Assembly (NCBI RefSeq): GCF_002831665.1
Contig: NZ_CP025118.1
Location: 1,674,001 to 1,738,000 of the forward strand
Source of the DNA: Lacinutrix sp. Bg11-31
Lineage (GTDB): Bacteria > Bacteroidota > Bacteroidia > Flavobacteriales > Flavobacteriaceae
DNA length: 64,000 nucleotides
Direction: 5' to 3'
Shown: piece by piece, positions 46,179 through 55,604 of the stretch
Layout of the letters: the number at the start of each line of letters is the position of its first letter
Position numbering within the stretch: position 1 is the first letter of the stretch
Notes under the pieces: model-generated
What the model saw: the letters and a program-made list of their open reading frames with translations, nothing else
Told to the model about the DNA's origin: nothing
Databases searched by the model: none
Position numbers and translations under genes: made by a program

Positions 46179-46705
46179 TATAAAATTCCTTTTTCGTTAA
46201 GTATTTTTAATGACTGTAAGAGATCGTTCATTGCAGTAGTCATAGCACGAACAGAAATGGTTGCTCCAGAAATTGCAACAACAGTATCATTATAACGTAG
46301 CTCATCGGTTTTAGTTTTACCTATAAATTGTTTTAACCAACGTTTGCTTCCTATTTCTCCACCATAATCTTCTCTATAGACTAATATTTTAGCTTTTTTT
46401 ACAATTAAGTTCGCGTCTAAAAGCACTAAATAATCAAACTCATCGGTTTTACTTGGTGCCTTAGACACGTAAGCATAGCCTAGAAGTTTATTGTTATTTT
46501 TTATACTGAAGAAATTATCCTTGCCAAAAACTGAAGGTAATGTACTTACAATCTCTGAAGTAATAGTCTTAGATTCGAAAGAAAAGTTTTCAATTTCGAA
46601 AGCACTTTTAATCTCTTTATCTACTTTCTTCTGTATGTTTTTAGGCAATCCGAAAGACAGAAAAGTTAATGCAAAAACTAATATTGAAATCTTTTTAAAG
46701 TACAT
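46178..46705 (-). CDS. exported FMN-binding domain protein
   Basis: This 175 aa protein has a signal peptide (MYFKKISILVFALTFLSFG) and a C-terminal FMN-binding domain of the NqrC/RnfG type, ending VVAISGATISVRAMTTAM. The SGAT motif is the usual site where ApbE attaches FMN to a Thr. It acts outside the cytoplasm, presumably as an electron carrier. It sits between a porin gene and a four-helix membrane protein on the same strand. No ApbE gene is in the window. Confidence 0.85.
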   Translation of the reverse strand: MYFKKISILVFALTFLSFGLPKNIQKKVDKEIKSAFEIENFSFESKTITSEIVSTLPSVFGKDNFFSIKNNNKLLGYAYVSKAPSKTDEFDYLVLLDANLIVKKAKILVYREDYGGEIGSKRWLKQFIGKTKTDELRYNDTVVAISGATISVRAMTTAMNDLLQSLKILNEKGIL

Positions 46706-46825
46706 TTTTCAAAAGTATTGATTATTTATTTTATTAAGCAATTAAAATGCCAAATAGCTAATGTGAAAAAATATATTTTCGGCATTAGCTATAAGGCACT
46801 TAAAAAATTGTGTTGTTGTTTCATT

Positions 46826-46866
46826 TTTATGAGATTCCCACGTCGCTTACTCCTCGCAATGACAAT
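46826..46866. repeat. REP-like intergenic sequence
   Basis: ATGAGATTCCCACGTCGCTTACTCCTCGCAATGAC-type sequence, read in two halves: GAGATTCCCACGTCGC and ACTCCTCGCAATGACAATTG. It is a widespread kind of short dispersed repeat in flavobacteria. A diverged match (TTGTCATTGAGACGAATCTCA) lies at 389-409 in the rRNA spacer. Confidence 0.35.
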
Positions 46867-46872
46867 TGTATT

Positions 46873-48033
46873 TTAAAACCAAACACCTAACCCAACGTTT
46901 AATTGGCCAACAGTATCAGAATTATCTAACGCATTACCTTTTAATTGGTAATCTCCTTTTAACACAGCTCCAGGAGCCATTTTAAAACTTAAACCAAACG
47001 TCCATTCGTCTCTATTATAACTCTCATTTTTTGCTAATCCACCAGCTACAGAAGCATGCGTATCATAATCGCTATATCTAGCAAAAGCAAATAGCTGTTG
47101 CTCTTTAGCTAATGGCAATAAATTGTATGCACCTTCTAAATACCAACCTTGTAATGCGCTACCTAAATCGGCACTGTTTAAAGTGTTATAATCTTCGGTA
47201 TCGGTTAGACTTGCATGAATAAATTGTCCTCTTGCTGTAATGCGTCTGTATGCATATCTTGCGTCTAAGCCAACCATAGAAATACCAATACTCGATCCAT
47301 CTATTTTCTCTACATCGTCTTCTGCTTGGGTTCTACCAAAGTATCCTGCTAAACCTAAACGTAAACCTGGAAGACCATAATAATCTACTTTTGCAGATAA
47401 GTTTGGAGAATCTACTGTTGATTTAATTCCTTTTTGACGACCATTACGTAAACCGTTGCTTCCTCCTAATACTTTCGTTCCGTTTACAGATTGAAATCCG
47501 TTAAATACATAGGCTTGGTATCCTAAAGAAATCTCGTTAAAACGACCTTGTACTCCTACTCCAATTTCTCGCCAAGTTGTTGGTACAATACTACCATCTA
47601 CACTTGGGCGCTCTACTCCATTAAAGGTTGTTGGTTCGTGGTATTCGTTGGTAATTCCCATTGGAATTAACATTAAACCACCACGTGCATTTATGTTTTC
47701 GCCTAACTTATATTGCACAAACGCTTGCTCTACAAACACTTCTTCTACATGTTCTAATTCTACTTCTGTAACAAACTGCACTTTATCACTAAACTTGTAA
47801 CCAAATAATAATACTAAACGTTGTACGTCTAATTCTCCGTTTTTAGATTCTGGTTGGTTGTATGTAATTTCTCCATAACCACCTACAGTAACTCCTGAAT
47901 TGATATTTCCAGACAGAATGCGTTGTGCTGCATTTTGTTGTAATTGAGGGCTAACAGATAAAGAATCTGGAGCTGTTTGTGCGAAAGCTAATGCACTGAC
48001 TAAAATTGTTAAAATTGAAATTGCTTTTTTCAT
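46873..48033 (-). CDS. porin, outer-membrane beta-barrel
   Basis: This 386 aa protein has a signal peptide (LTILVSALAFAQ) and a beta-barrel made of alternating strands ending in the aromatic LNVGLGVWF, the usual C-terminal signal for barrel insertion. Blocks GYGEITYNQPES, FVTEVELEHVEEVFVEQAFV and GGLMLIPMGITNEYHEP are typical of OprP/phosphate-selective-porin-like flavobacterial porins. The strong promoter at 48090-48120 drives it and possibly the FMN-binding gene behind it. Confidence 0.88.
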   Translation of the reverse strand: MKKAISILTILVSALAFAQTAPDSLSVSPQLQQNAAQRILSGNINSGVTVGGYGEITYNQPESKNGELDVQRLVLLFGYKFSDKVQFVTEVELEHVEEVFVEQAFVQYKLGENINARGGLMLIPMGITNEYHEPTTFNGVERPSVDGSIVPTTWREIGVGVQGRFNEISLGYQAYVFNGFQSVNGTKVLGGSNGLRNGRQKGIKSTVDSPNLSAKVDYYGLPGLRLGLAGYFGRTQAEDDVEKIDGSSIGISMVGLDARYAYRRITARGQFIHASLTDTEDYNTLNSADLGSALQGWYLEGAYNLLPLAKEQQLFAFARYSDYDTHASVAGGLAKNESYNRDEWTFGLSFKMAPGAVLKGDYQLKGNALDNSDTVGQLNVGLGVWF

Positions 48034-48089
48034 TGTAAATTTACTTTATTCTTATTAAGACTAATTATAAATAATTATATTTTCGAGTG

Positions 48090-48120
48090 CAAAAATAGAA
48101 ATGAAAAGTAGTTCGTGCAA
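48090..48120 (-). promoter_or_regulatory. porin promoter
   Basis: On the minus strand: TTG (48120-48118), 20 nt, TATTTTTG (48097-48090), about 57 nt ahead of the porin ATG. Confidence 0.72.
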
Positions 48121-48267
48121 GTTTATTTAGAACAATTTTAAATAAAGAAACAAAATTAGATGTAAATATTTAAAATACAATGAATTATATAGTGTTAAAT
48201 TATTTCATTTGAAATAAAAAACTGAATAGTGAGAACAAGCACCTCTATGAAAAGAAAGTGTTTTTAC

Positions 48268-49131
48268 TTAATGATATTTAGTGAAGATCTTAGTCGCTTC
48301 ATTATAACTACTCTCAAAAGCCATAGCATGTAAATCTGAAACTTTTTTAGTTGTTAAGTACGAGAGTAATTTTTCAGTTGGCATATTACCTGTAAGCTCA
48401 TCTTTTGCCATTGGGCAACCACCAAAACCTTGTATTGCTCCATCAAATCTGCGGCAACCTGCGTTATAAGCTGCATCTATTTTTTCGAACCAAGTAGTAG
48501 GTGTCGTATGCAAATGTGCACCAAATTCTATACCCTTATAAGCTGAAATTAAATTAGAAAATAAATAGTCTATATTTTCTGGATTAGAAGTCCCAACAGT
48601 ATCGCTTAAAGAAAGAATTTTAACACCCATTTTACTTAAACGTTCTGTCCACTCTCCTACAATTTCTACACTCCATGGATCTCCATAAGGATTACCAAAA
48701 CCCATAGAAATATAAACCACAACCTCTTTATTTACTTGGTCTGCTTTATTTAAAATCTCTTGTAAAGTTACTACCGATTGTGCTATAGTTTTGTGTGTGT
48801 TACGCATTTGAAAATTCTCAGATATAGAAAACGGATAACCCAAATAATCTATTTCCGGATGCTTACAAGCATCTTCTGCTCCACGAGTATTAGCTATAAT
48901 AGCTAATAGCTTACTGGTTGTTTTACTTAAATCTAATTGAGATAACACCGCTCTTGTATCTACCATTTGCGGTATTGCTTTTGGTGATACAAAGCTTCCA
49001 AAGTCGATAGTATCGAAACCTACGCGAAGTAAAGATTGAATGTATTGCACCTTCTTTTCCGTGGGAATAAAAGCTTTTATGCCTTGCATGGCATCTCTTG
49101 GACATTCTATAACTTTAACGTGGTCTTTCAT
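48268..49131 (-). CDS. hydroxymethylglutaryl-CoA lyase
   Basis: This enzyme cleaves HMG-CoA to acetyl-CoA and acetoacetate in leucine breakdown. The 287 aa TIM-barrel protein has the catalytic RD of ECPRDAMQG (usual form PRDGLQ), LSLSDTVGTSNP, the metal His pair GAHLHTT, and the active-site Cys loop GFGGCPMAKDELTGN. All key residues are present. It is a single gene with the promoter at 49140-49168. Confidence 0.92.
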   Translation of the reverse strand: MKDHVKVIECPRDAMQGIKAFIPTEKKVQYIQSLLRVGFDTIDFGSFVSPKAIPQMVDTRAVLSQLDLSKTTSKLLAIIANTRGAEDACKHPEIDYLGYPFSISENFQMRNTHKTIAQSVVTLQEILNKADQVNKEVVVYISMGFGNPYGDPWSVEIVGEWTERLSKMGVKILSLSDTVGTSNPENIDYLFSNLISAYKGIEFGAHLHTTPTTWFEKIDAAYNAGCRRFDGAIQGFGGCPMAKDELTGNMPTEKLLSYLTTKKVSDLHAMAFESSYNEATKIFTKYH

Positions 49132-49139
49132 ATTAAATT

Positions 49140-49168
49140 CAAAGATAAAAAAGATTAGTCGTTTACAA
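49140..49168 (-). promoter_or_regulatory. HMG-CoA lyase promoter
   Basis: On the minus strand: TTG (49168-49166), 18 nt, TATCTTTG (49147-49140), ending 8 nt before the ATG, so the leader is very short. Confidence 0.65.
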
Positions 49169-49267
49169 CTTTTTATTCTTTATAGATTACGGTAAAATTA
49201 ATTCTCCTAAAAAAATACCAAATGGCATAGCCAAACTTGCTACTATTACTCCTGAAATTATAGTACT

Positions 49268-49894
49268 CTATTTTTCTGAAAAGAGAATAAAAATAGCAAT
49301 ACCAACAAACACCACTATTTGTAACCATTTTAAAACAACTCCAATATTTTTATGAGATTTTAAATACGTAGAAATTGAACCTGCCAAAATTGCTATTATT
49401 GAGAATATTACAAATGAAGTAGCCATAAACAACAAGCCTAAAACATAAAACTGCTTTACAGAACTTAAGGTTTCAGAATATAAAAACCCTGGAAAAAAAG
49501 CTAGAAAGAAAATTGAAACTTTAGGGTTAAGCACATTCATAATTACACCTTGCTTAAACAATTGCAACATGCTTTTTTTGGGTACAGCATCACTATTTAA
49601 ATCCACTTTTGCATCACTTTTATATACTTTATAAGCCAAGTATAACAAATAGCCGGCTCCTAAGCATTTAATAGCAAAAAATAAAGTATCATTTTCTTTA
49701 ATAATAGCAGACACTCCAAACGCGACTAAAGTAGTATGAAACAAACAACCAAAAATTAGCCCACAAACAGTTGCTAGACCATATTTTGTTCCGTTTACAA
49801 TACTTTGCATTAAAACATAAATATTGTCTGGCCCTGGTGAGATCGCTAAAACCGAAGTCGCTATTATAAACGCTATAAGTATATCGTAATTCAC
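49268..49894 (-). CDS. LysE/RhtB-family amino-acid exporter
   Basis: This 208 aa inner-membrane protein has six helices and the family start AISPGPDNIYVLMQSIVNG, then GLIFGCLFHT and KQGVIMNVLNPKVSIFFLAFFPGF (the conserved NPK). It exports amino acids or related compounds; the substrate is unknown. The GTG start directly follows the pyrD stop codon, so it is coupled to pyrD. Confidence 0.92.
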   Translation of the reverse strand: MNYDILIAFIIATSVLAISPGPDNIYVLMQSIVNGTKYGLATVCGLIFGCLFHTTLVAFGVSAIIKENDTLFFAIKCLGAGYLLYLAYKVYKSDAKVDLNSDAVPKKSMLQLFKQGVIMNVLNPKVSIFFLAFFPGFLYSETLSSVKQFYVLGLLFMATSFVIFSIIAILAGSISTYLKSHKNIGVVLKWLQIVVFVGIAIFILFSEK

Positions 49895-50929
49895 TTAAAA
49901 GTCTTTTAAGATTGCCTTATTTATTTTTTTAATAAGCGAAGGTCCTTCGTATATAAAACCTGTATAAATTTGTACTAAGTCTGCTCCTGCTTCAATTTTT
50001 GCTAAAGCATCTTCGGCAGAGTGTATTCCACCTACTCCAATAATTGGAAAGGATTGCTTACTCTTATCAGATAAGTATTTAATAACCTGTGTCGATTTTT
50101 CTAAAACGGGTTGTCCGCTTAATCCTCCGTTTCCTATTTCGGCAAGCCTTTCTTCCGAAGCTTTTAAACCCGATCTATCGTTAGAAGTATTACTTGCAAT
50201 TACACCATCTAGGTTTGTTTCGGCAACTAATTCTATAATTTCGTCTAATTGTCCGTTATTTAAATCTGGAGCAATTTTTAAAAGTATTGGTCTTTGCTTA
50301 TCAAATGTTTTATTTGCTGTTTGCACAGCACCAATCAATTCTAACAAATAATCTTTATCATTTAATTTTGCATGGCTACCAACATTTGGGCAGCTTACAT
50401 TAAGTACAAAATAATCGACGTAAGGATGTAATGCATTAAAACATTCTAAATAATCCTTAGTATAATCTTCGGGTTTTGTTTGCGTGTTTTTACCAATATT
50501 TCCTCCAATAATTAACTTGCCTTTATTCTTTTTAAGTTGTGTTATGGCAGCTTGGAGTCCTTCATTATTAAAACCCATTCTATTAATAATTCCTTTATCG
50601 TCTTTAAGTCTAAACAAACGTTTTTTAGGATTCCCAGCTTGTCCTTTTGGTGTAACAGTTCCTATTTCTATAAAGCCGAAACCAAAGTTTGCTAATTCGT
50701 TATACAACACCGCATTTTTATCGAAACCCGCTGCTAATCCTACTGGATTTTTAAAGGTTAAACCAAAAAGCTTACGTTCTAGTTTAGCATCTTCAATAAG
50801 AAATAGACTTCTATATAAAGCTGCTACTCCAGGAATTTTTGAAGTGAATTTTACTAATGAAAAAGTGAAATAATGAATTTTTTCGGGATCGAAAAGAAAA
50901 AATAATGGTCTTAGTAGTAATTTGTACAT
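49895..50929 (-). CDS. pyrD: dihydroorotate dehydrogenase (quinone), class 2
   Basis: PyrD oxidises dihydroorotate to orotate in pyrimidine synthesis and hands electrons to quinone. The 344 aa protein has the N-terminal membrane-associating helices ([19 protein letters not shown]) that define class 2, then the FMN barrel with [32 protein letters not shown] (catalytic Ser region), IASNTS and IGVGGI. LysE follows with no gap. Confidence 0.95.
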   Translation of the reverse strand: MYKLLLRPLFFLFDPEKIHYFTFSLVKFTSKIPGVAALYRSLFLIEDAKLERKLFGLTFKNPVGLAAGFDKNAVLYNELANFGFGFIEIGTVTPKGQAGNPKKRLFRLKDDKGIINRMGFNNEGLQAAITQLKKNKGKLIIGGNIGKNTQTKPEDYTKDYLECFNALHPYVDYFVLNVSCPNVGSHAKLNDKDYLLELIGAVQTANKTFDKQRPILLKIAPDLNNGQLDEIIELVAETNLDGVIASNTSNDRSGLKASEERLAEIGNGGLSGQPVLEKSTQVIKYLSDKSKQSFPIIGVGGIHSAEDALAKIEAGADLVQIYTGFIYEGPSLIKKINKAILKDF

Positions 50930-51069
50930 CTAATAATGTTTGTACAAAAATACTTCTAAAAAAAAAGATGAACAATTCAAAAGCCAAAAAACTTAATAAT
51001 TGTAACTTTGAAACTCTAAAGAGTTATTAAGTTCACTCACTCGAATTCATAAAACAAAACATTGATAAA

Positions 51070-52308
51070 ATGATTTCTAAACAAGATATAATAAAACGCT
51101 TTGTAGGTTATGTAACTGTTGATACAGAATCTGATCCAGAAAGCGACACAACACCAAGTACTGCCAAACAATGGGATTTAGCAAACGCGCTAGTCGAAGA
51201 ATTAAAAGCTATTGGCATGAGCGATGTTTCTATAGATGAAAACGCTTATATTATGGCAACTTTACCTAGTAATGTAGACTACGACACACCAACTATTGGT
51301 TTTATTTCGCATTTTGACACGACTCCAGATTTTACTGGTGCTAACGTAAAACCTCAAATTATTGAGAGCTACGATGGTAAAGACATTATGCTTAACGAAG
51401 CCGAAAACATTGTATTATCTCCAGATTATTTCGACGATTTATTACTTTACAAAGGTCAGACCTTAATTACAACAGATGGTACAACGCTTTTAGGAGCAGA
51501 TGATAAAGCTGGAATTACAGAGATTATTTCTGCTATGGAATATCTTATTGCTAATCCGCAAATAAAACATGGTGACGTTAAAGTTGGTTTTACACCAGAC
51601 GAAGAAATTGGTCGTGGCGCACACAAATTTGATGTAGAAAAATTTGGTGCAGATTGGGCTTACACAATGGATGGTAGCCAAATTGGAGAACTTGAATACG
51701 AAAACTTTAATGCTGCAGGAGCTGTAGTTACCGTAAAAGGTAAAATAGTGCATCCTGGTTATGCAAAAGGTAAAATGGTAAACTCTATGTACATTGCTAC
51801 AGAGTTTATAAACTCTTTACCACGCATGGAAACACCAGAACATACAGAAGGCTACCAAGGTTTCTTTCACCTGTATTCTATTAAAGGAGAGGTTGAAAGC
51901 ACGAAGCTAGAGTATATTATTCGTGATCATGATCTTGGACATTTTGAAGCTAGAAAAGAAGTAATGCAAAAGTTAACTAAAGAGTTAAATAGCCAATACG
52001 GAAGAGAAGTTATTGAAATTGAGATTAAAGATCAATATTTTAATATGAAGGAAAAAGTAGAGCCTGTAATGCATATTGTAGATATTGCCGAAGAAGCAAT
52101 GAAACAATTAGGTATTACGCCATTAATTAAAGCCATTCGTGGTGGAACAGATGGTTCTCAATTAAGTTACATGGGTTTACCTTGTCCAAATATTTTTGCA
52201 GGAGGACATAATTTTCATGGCCGTTACGAGTACGTACCTGTAGAGAGTATGATAAAAGCAACCGAAGTAATTTGTAAAATTTGTGAGCTTACTGCCGAGA
52301 AGAAATAA
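51070..52308 (+). CDS. pepT: peptidase T (tripeptidase)
   Basis: This M20-family zinc aminopeptidase removes the N-terminal residue of tripeptides in the cytoplasm. The 412 aa protein shows metal ligands in [36 protein letters not shown] and [11 protein letters not shown], and the dimerisation-domain block [13 protein letters not shown]. Length is normal. A -7-like TAACTTTG lies at 51003-51010. The gene ends at the left repeat of the accessory island, whose hairpin serves as its terminator. Confidence 0.96.
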   Translation: MISKQDIIKRFVGYVTVDTESDPESDTTPSTAKQWDLANALVEELKAIGMSDVSIDENAYIMATLPSNVDYDTPTIGFISHFDTTPDFTGANVKPQIIESYDGKDIMLNEAENIVLSPDYFDDLLLYKGQTLITTDGTTLLGADDKAGITEIISAMEYLIANPQIKHGDVKVGFTPDEEIGRGAHKFDVEKFGADWAYTMDGSQIGELEYENFNAAGAVVTVKGKIVHPGYAKGKMVNSMYIATEFINSLPRMETPEHTEGYQGFFHLYSIKGEVESTKLEYIIRDHDLGHFEARKEVMQKLTKELNSQYGREVIEIEIKDQYFNMKEKVEPVMHIVDIAEEAMKQLGITPLIKAIRGGTDGSQLSYMGLPCPNIFAGGHNFHGRYEYVPVESMIKATEVICKICELTAEKK

Positions 52309-52415
52309 ACAGTATTTTATTACTATAAATTTAACAGCCAAAACCTATTTTGTTTTGGCTGTTTTGATTTTTATAAACTTGAGTTTTTAATATAAATAAT
52401 CGAATTTTATTTAAC
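52308..52415 (+). repeat. direct repeat A, copy 1 (contains pepT terminator)
   Basis: Starts at the pepT stop codon (AAACAGTATT) and includes a block identical over 52 nt (52331-52382) to 53480-53531, with weaker similarity on both sides. Inside is a perfect hairpin CAGCCAAAAC-CTATTTT-GTTTTGGCTG followed by TTTT (52335-52365), the pepT terminator. Confidence 0.88.
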
Positions 52416-52967
52416 GTTGGTATAGAATATTTAAACGGTTTTATAGAACAAAATATTAGCTATAATGTAGAACGTCCTTTAAGTACAAAACTCTAAACTT
52501 CCATGTTTACAGAATAACAGAGAAGTTAGACGTAACAATAATCACGTCAAATAAAAAATATTAATTAAACCTAACGTTAACGGTTAAGTTAATTAACCAT
52601 AAGTTACTGATTTTAAGATAGTATTAGCAATGTTTAAGCATTAAAGCTGTATACTATCATTGAACAATTAAAACAACAAACATGGGAGTGATTAAAGACA
52701 GAAAGAAATTTAAAAGAACAAACAAATCCAACAAACCCGACTGGTAATACCAATCAACTAAACAAAGAGTATAAGATTGGTGAGTCAACCATAAAAAAAC
52801 AGCAAAACGAAAAATGAGAATCGCTAAAAACAAGATATATAGCCATCCCATAGAAAAAAACACAAAGAAAAATATAAACCAACATGCTATAAACGTTAAG
52901 TCTATATAGCATTTATCAAAAAAATCTTTAAATAAAAGATACTTTTAATTTTTAGAAAATCACAGAA
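52416..52967. other. non-coding stretch of the island
   Basis: AT-rich sequence with no credible long frame. Two tiny frames, 21 codons from ATG 52681 and 31 codons from ATG 52813, are Lys-rich and could be remnants. Nothing else is recognised. Confidence 0.35.
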
Positions 52968-53171
52968 ATGGAATCTCAAAATGAACTTAATGAAAATATC
53001 CGATTGACAACCATAAAAATTCAAGAGGAACATCCAGAACTAATTAAATACATAGATGAAATACCAAGAAACTTTTTATTAAAAACAGAAAAAGAAGTAA
53101 ATAACAAAGCACTAAAAGACTATTTAGATTCTCTAAATAAGATATTAGAAACTTATTCAAAAGAACATTAA
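52968..53171 (+). CDS. small acidic/helical protein of unknown function
   Basis: This 67 aa protein is predicted almost wholly helical: ENIRLTTIKIQEEHPELIKY, then EIPRNFLLKTEKEVN and a C-terminal amphipathic helix. It has no signal or membrane segment. It lies 16 nt before a broken gene (53188), as if in one operon. The charged, short form is like stress-type or antitoxin-type small proteins, but I can assign no family. Confidence 0.6.
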   Translation: MESQNELNENIRLTTIKIQEEHPELIKYIDEIPRNFLLKTEKEVNNKALKDYLDSLNKILETYSKEH

Positions 53172-53187
53172 AAGATACTAAAGTTTA

Positions 53188-53390
53188 ATGAAAACAAATA
53201 ACAATTTAGGTGTTTGGATGGATCATTCAGACGCTAATTTGATTGATATAAATTCAAAAAACGGATATATTTCTATAACATCTAAATTCACTTCAGAAAC
53301 AAAGGAAGATGCTTTGAATAGAAGTGAAAGCCTTATTTATGCCTAAAAAAAGGCAGCAAATGAAACTTCAAAAAAATTAAAAATATTAAT
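53188..53390 (+). pseudogene. truncated and frameshifted small conserved protein
   Basis: The first 52 codons (MKTNNNLGVWMDHSDANLID... ALNRSESLIYA) look like the start of a flavobacterial protein of about 130 aa with a GVWMDH N-terminus, recalled from related genomes. It stops at TAA 53344. In the +1 frame, KKRQQMK follows, which would continue the family, so an indel in the A7 run broke the frame. The match then ends where repeat B begins. Confidence 0.55.
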
Positions 53391-53424
53391 TCTGAATAAA
53401 ATCTTATACAAACTAACAGTATTG
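53362..53424 (+). repeat. direct repeat B, copy 1
   Basis: About 63 nt starting GAAACTTCAAAAA and ending AACTAACAGTATT, nearly 90 percent identical by eye to 56912-56974. Copy 2 in one frame reads NFKKFKNINPEENFIRTN and copy 1 NFKKIKNINSE-stop, so it may be the 3' end of an old gene. Confidence 0.7.
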
Positions 53425-53448
53425 AAGATTATTAATACATTAAGCTAA

Positions 53449-53564
53449 CAAACAGTATTTAATTTAATCTAATTTAGATTTAACAGCCAAAACCTATTTT
53501 GTTTTGGCTGTTTTGATTTTTATAAACTTGACATTGTAAAATAAATAGTCGAACTTCGTTTGAC
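53449..53564 (+). repeat. direct repeat A, copy 2
   Basis: Second copy of the pepT-terminator repeat: 53480-53531 is identical to 52331-52382, with weaker similarity before (AAACAGTATTT) and after. Its hairpin (53484-53514) is intact and could end transcription of the upstream small genes. Confidence 0.88.
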
Positions 53565-53654
53565 GTATGATATTATTGTGCACTTTAAAATTAATTATTA
53601 GTTTCACAGATATTATAATTCAATCGTCTCGTATTAACCAATAAAAATAATTGT

Positions 53655-54875
53655 ATGTTAAATAATTGCATTAAAATCTCTCTGTTCGTCATTTGCTTTT
53701 TGAGCAGCGGAGTAAATGAAGTTAAAGCACAAGTAGAAATTAATCCTACACAATGGCAAAGAACCGATGATCTACCCAATATCAAAAACCCAACTGGTGA
53801 TGTGTATCAATTAGAAGTAATTAAACCAGGCAAAGACCATGTTTTATCAGTCAGCGGCAGCGGCGATATGGATAATACTTATTGGTATAATAGAAAACAT
53901 ACTGGCTATACAAAAATGATGCAACAGTGGCTTATTTTACCTACTGGCGATCAACCAGTGTGGTTGGATGGTACTTCTTATGAGCAATATTATATTATCA
54001 ATCAATATACTGGTAAACCATTAAACATGAGTGGCTACGACGATTTAGATCCTGTAGTTAATATGTATTTTGATGCAAAAAAAGGGCAGAAATGGCTTTT
54101 TATTCCCAACAGCAGTAAAGGCTTTACTATTAAGAATTCTTATTGGAATAAAGCATTTTCGGGCGCTAAACATTTAAGTAATGGCAATTTTGGAAATGTA
54201 ACGTATACCTATGCTGCTAATTCCCCCAGCTTAAGCAATATTGTTTTATGGAAAGCAAAAGGATATAACATGCGAACTCCTTCAATTAATGCTGAAACCA
54301 GCAATAAAAAACCGAACTTAGAAATTACTTGGTCTAATGGCAATCCGGTTTATCCAAAAACTGATAAGCCTTTTGCATCTGAGTTTGAATATTTACCTGC
54401 TTTTATTATAAAGGATAATGGACTGACTAATACAGAAAAAATAAAGTATTCACCATTCTACAAGCTAATTAAGGAATCATATATACTTGAGATAGACAAA
54501 TCCGATAACTCTGGAAATAATAACGAAATCGAAATAAAATATTATTACTCTTCCGGTATTACCGAATCGGAATCTAATTCTAGAACAGAAAGTTTTTCTG
54601 TTTCGGTAACTGGTGGTACAGGCGAGGCCAGCCCGGTGAAGTTTGAAATGTCTGCAGAATTTGGTATGGCTTGGACAAATGAAAAATCTACAGGTACAGA
54701 AAAAATTAGTGGGAAGGAAACGACGGTTCTAGTTTCTCCGGGTTATGCTACTGGGTTATATTCCACTAAATATAAATTCACTTTAAAGCGACTAGATGAA
54801 ACGTCCATTAAATCGTGGGAAGTGTATGGTCCGGATAATAAGACAATCATTTCTTCAATGAAACCAAAACAATAA
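53655..54875 (+). CDS. secreted beta-trefoil lectin / aerolysin-like protein, candidate pore-forming toxin
   Basis: This 406 aa protein has a signal peptide cleaved near residue 25 (GVNEVKA). Residues 40-205 look like a ricin-type beta-trefoil: QQW at 90-92, QKW at 145-147 and a third IVLW near 196, each in the setting of YYIINQYTGKPLNM-like strands. Residues 270-385 are rich in alternating Ser/Thr and charged strands (GITESESNSRTESFSVSVT, FEMSAEFGMAWTNEKSTGT, KETTVLVSPGYATGLYSTKY). This is the pattern of aerolysin/ETX-MTX2 pore-forming modules, with an amphipathic hairpin that would insert. It lies in a repeat-bounded island. No immunity gene is evident. Domain calls are by eye only. Confidence 0.6.
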   Translation: MLNNCIKISLFVICFLSSGVNEVKAQVEINPTQWQRTDDLPNIKNPTGDVYQLEVIKPGKDHVLSVSGSGDMDNTYWYNRKHTGYTKMMQQWLILPTGDQPVWLDGTSYEQYYIINQYTGKPLNMSGYDDLDPVVNMYFDAKKGQKWLFIPNSSKGFTIKNSYWNKAFSGAKHLSNGNFGNVTYTYAANSPSLSNIVLWKAKGYNMRTPSINAETSNKKPNLEITWSNGNPVYPKTDKPFASEFEYLPAFIIKDNGLTNTEKIKYSPFYKLIKESYILEIDKSDNSGNNNEIEIKYYYSSGITESESNSRTESFSVSVTGGTGEASPVKFEMSAEFGMAWTNEKSTGTEKISGKETTVLVSPGYATGLYSTKYKFTLKRLDETSIKSWEVYGPDNKTIISSMKPKQ

Positions 54876-54951
54876 ATTAGTTAACTTTTTTTACTCTGCA
54901 ACGTCTATCTATGTTAGTTTTTGCAGCATGAAATCACTCTACTTTTTTCTT

Positions 54952-54983
54952 AGCAACGTCTCTCGCAGGGGACGTTGCTTCTT
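54952..54983 (+). terminator. hairpin after the toxin-like gene
   Basis: AGCAACGTC (54952-54960) pairs with GACGTTGCT (54971-54979) around a 10-nt loop, followed by TCTTTAAT, a weak U-tract. Confidence 0.5.
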
Positions 54984-55013
54984 TAATAATTTTCTAAATA
55001 ATTAGGACTCTCC

Positions 55014-55370
55014 GCTGGAATTATCGGAATTGGCATTAAAATCAACTCGAATTTGAATGATGTTGTGGAAGCTTTTAATTCGGAACACCCTCTAAATGAA
55101 TCTGATTTGATAATCCTTTCCGACTCAAATTCACCGAACAAATAATATATATATATATATTACGAATATCAATTCGACAAATTCGGATTAGGTTATTCAC
55201 GAATTTTTTGGTCAATCATAAAAATTGATAAAAACGAATTGATTTTAAGAGAGTGGAATCCAACGGCGGAATTAAAAACTATGTCGAAATTGAAAAACGA
55301 AATAATAATTAACGGAATAAAAGTAAATAAAGCTAACTTAAATTATACAAAACCGTTACGTTACCCATAA
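55014..55370 (+). pseudogene. 5'-truncated gene remnant with stop at an AT microsatellite
   Basis: One frame is protein-like but lacks a start. It reads GIIGIGIKINSNLNDVVEAF...SDSNSPNK, hits TAA at 55143-55145, passes through (AT)8 and continues in the same frame as YEYQFDKFGLGYSRIFWSII...NKANLNYTKPLRYP to TAA at 55370. The upstream frame closes at 54999. No family is recognised. The 230 nt that follow, up to the transposase, contain only short fragments, one resembling the end of another gene on the plus strand. Confidence 0.5.
55145..55160. repeat. (AT)8 microsatellite
   Basis: Eight AT units within the gene remnant at 55014-55370; uninterrupted and likely slippage-prone. Confidence 0.85.
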
Positions 55371-55604
55371 TTAAGCCGTTTACTCAAAACAAATAAATTA
55401 TAAAAAAAAGCAAACTACCGATCTTTATTCCCTTGTTGTGCTTCATTATGACCAACCAATGATAAAATTCTTTAGAAAAATTAGATAAAAATTGGGAAGG
55501 AATTATAGCAAAACCTGCTTTTGAAAGAAAGGAAACTGAATTATATAACCGAAATAAAAACGTTGGGTAACAAAGTACTGTGGTGAAAAACAAGTAAAAT
55601 CCCA

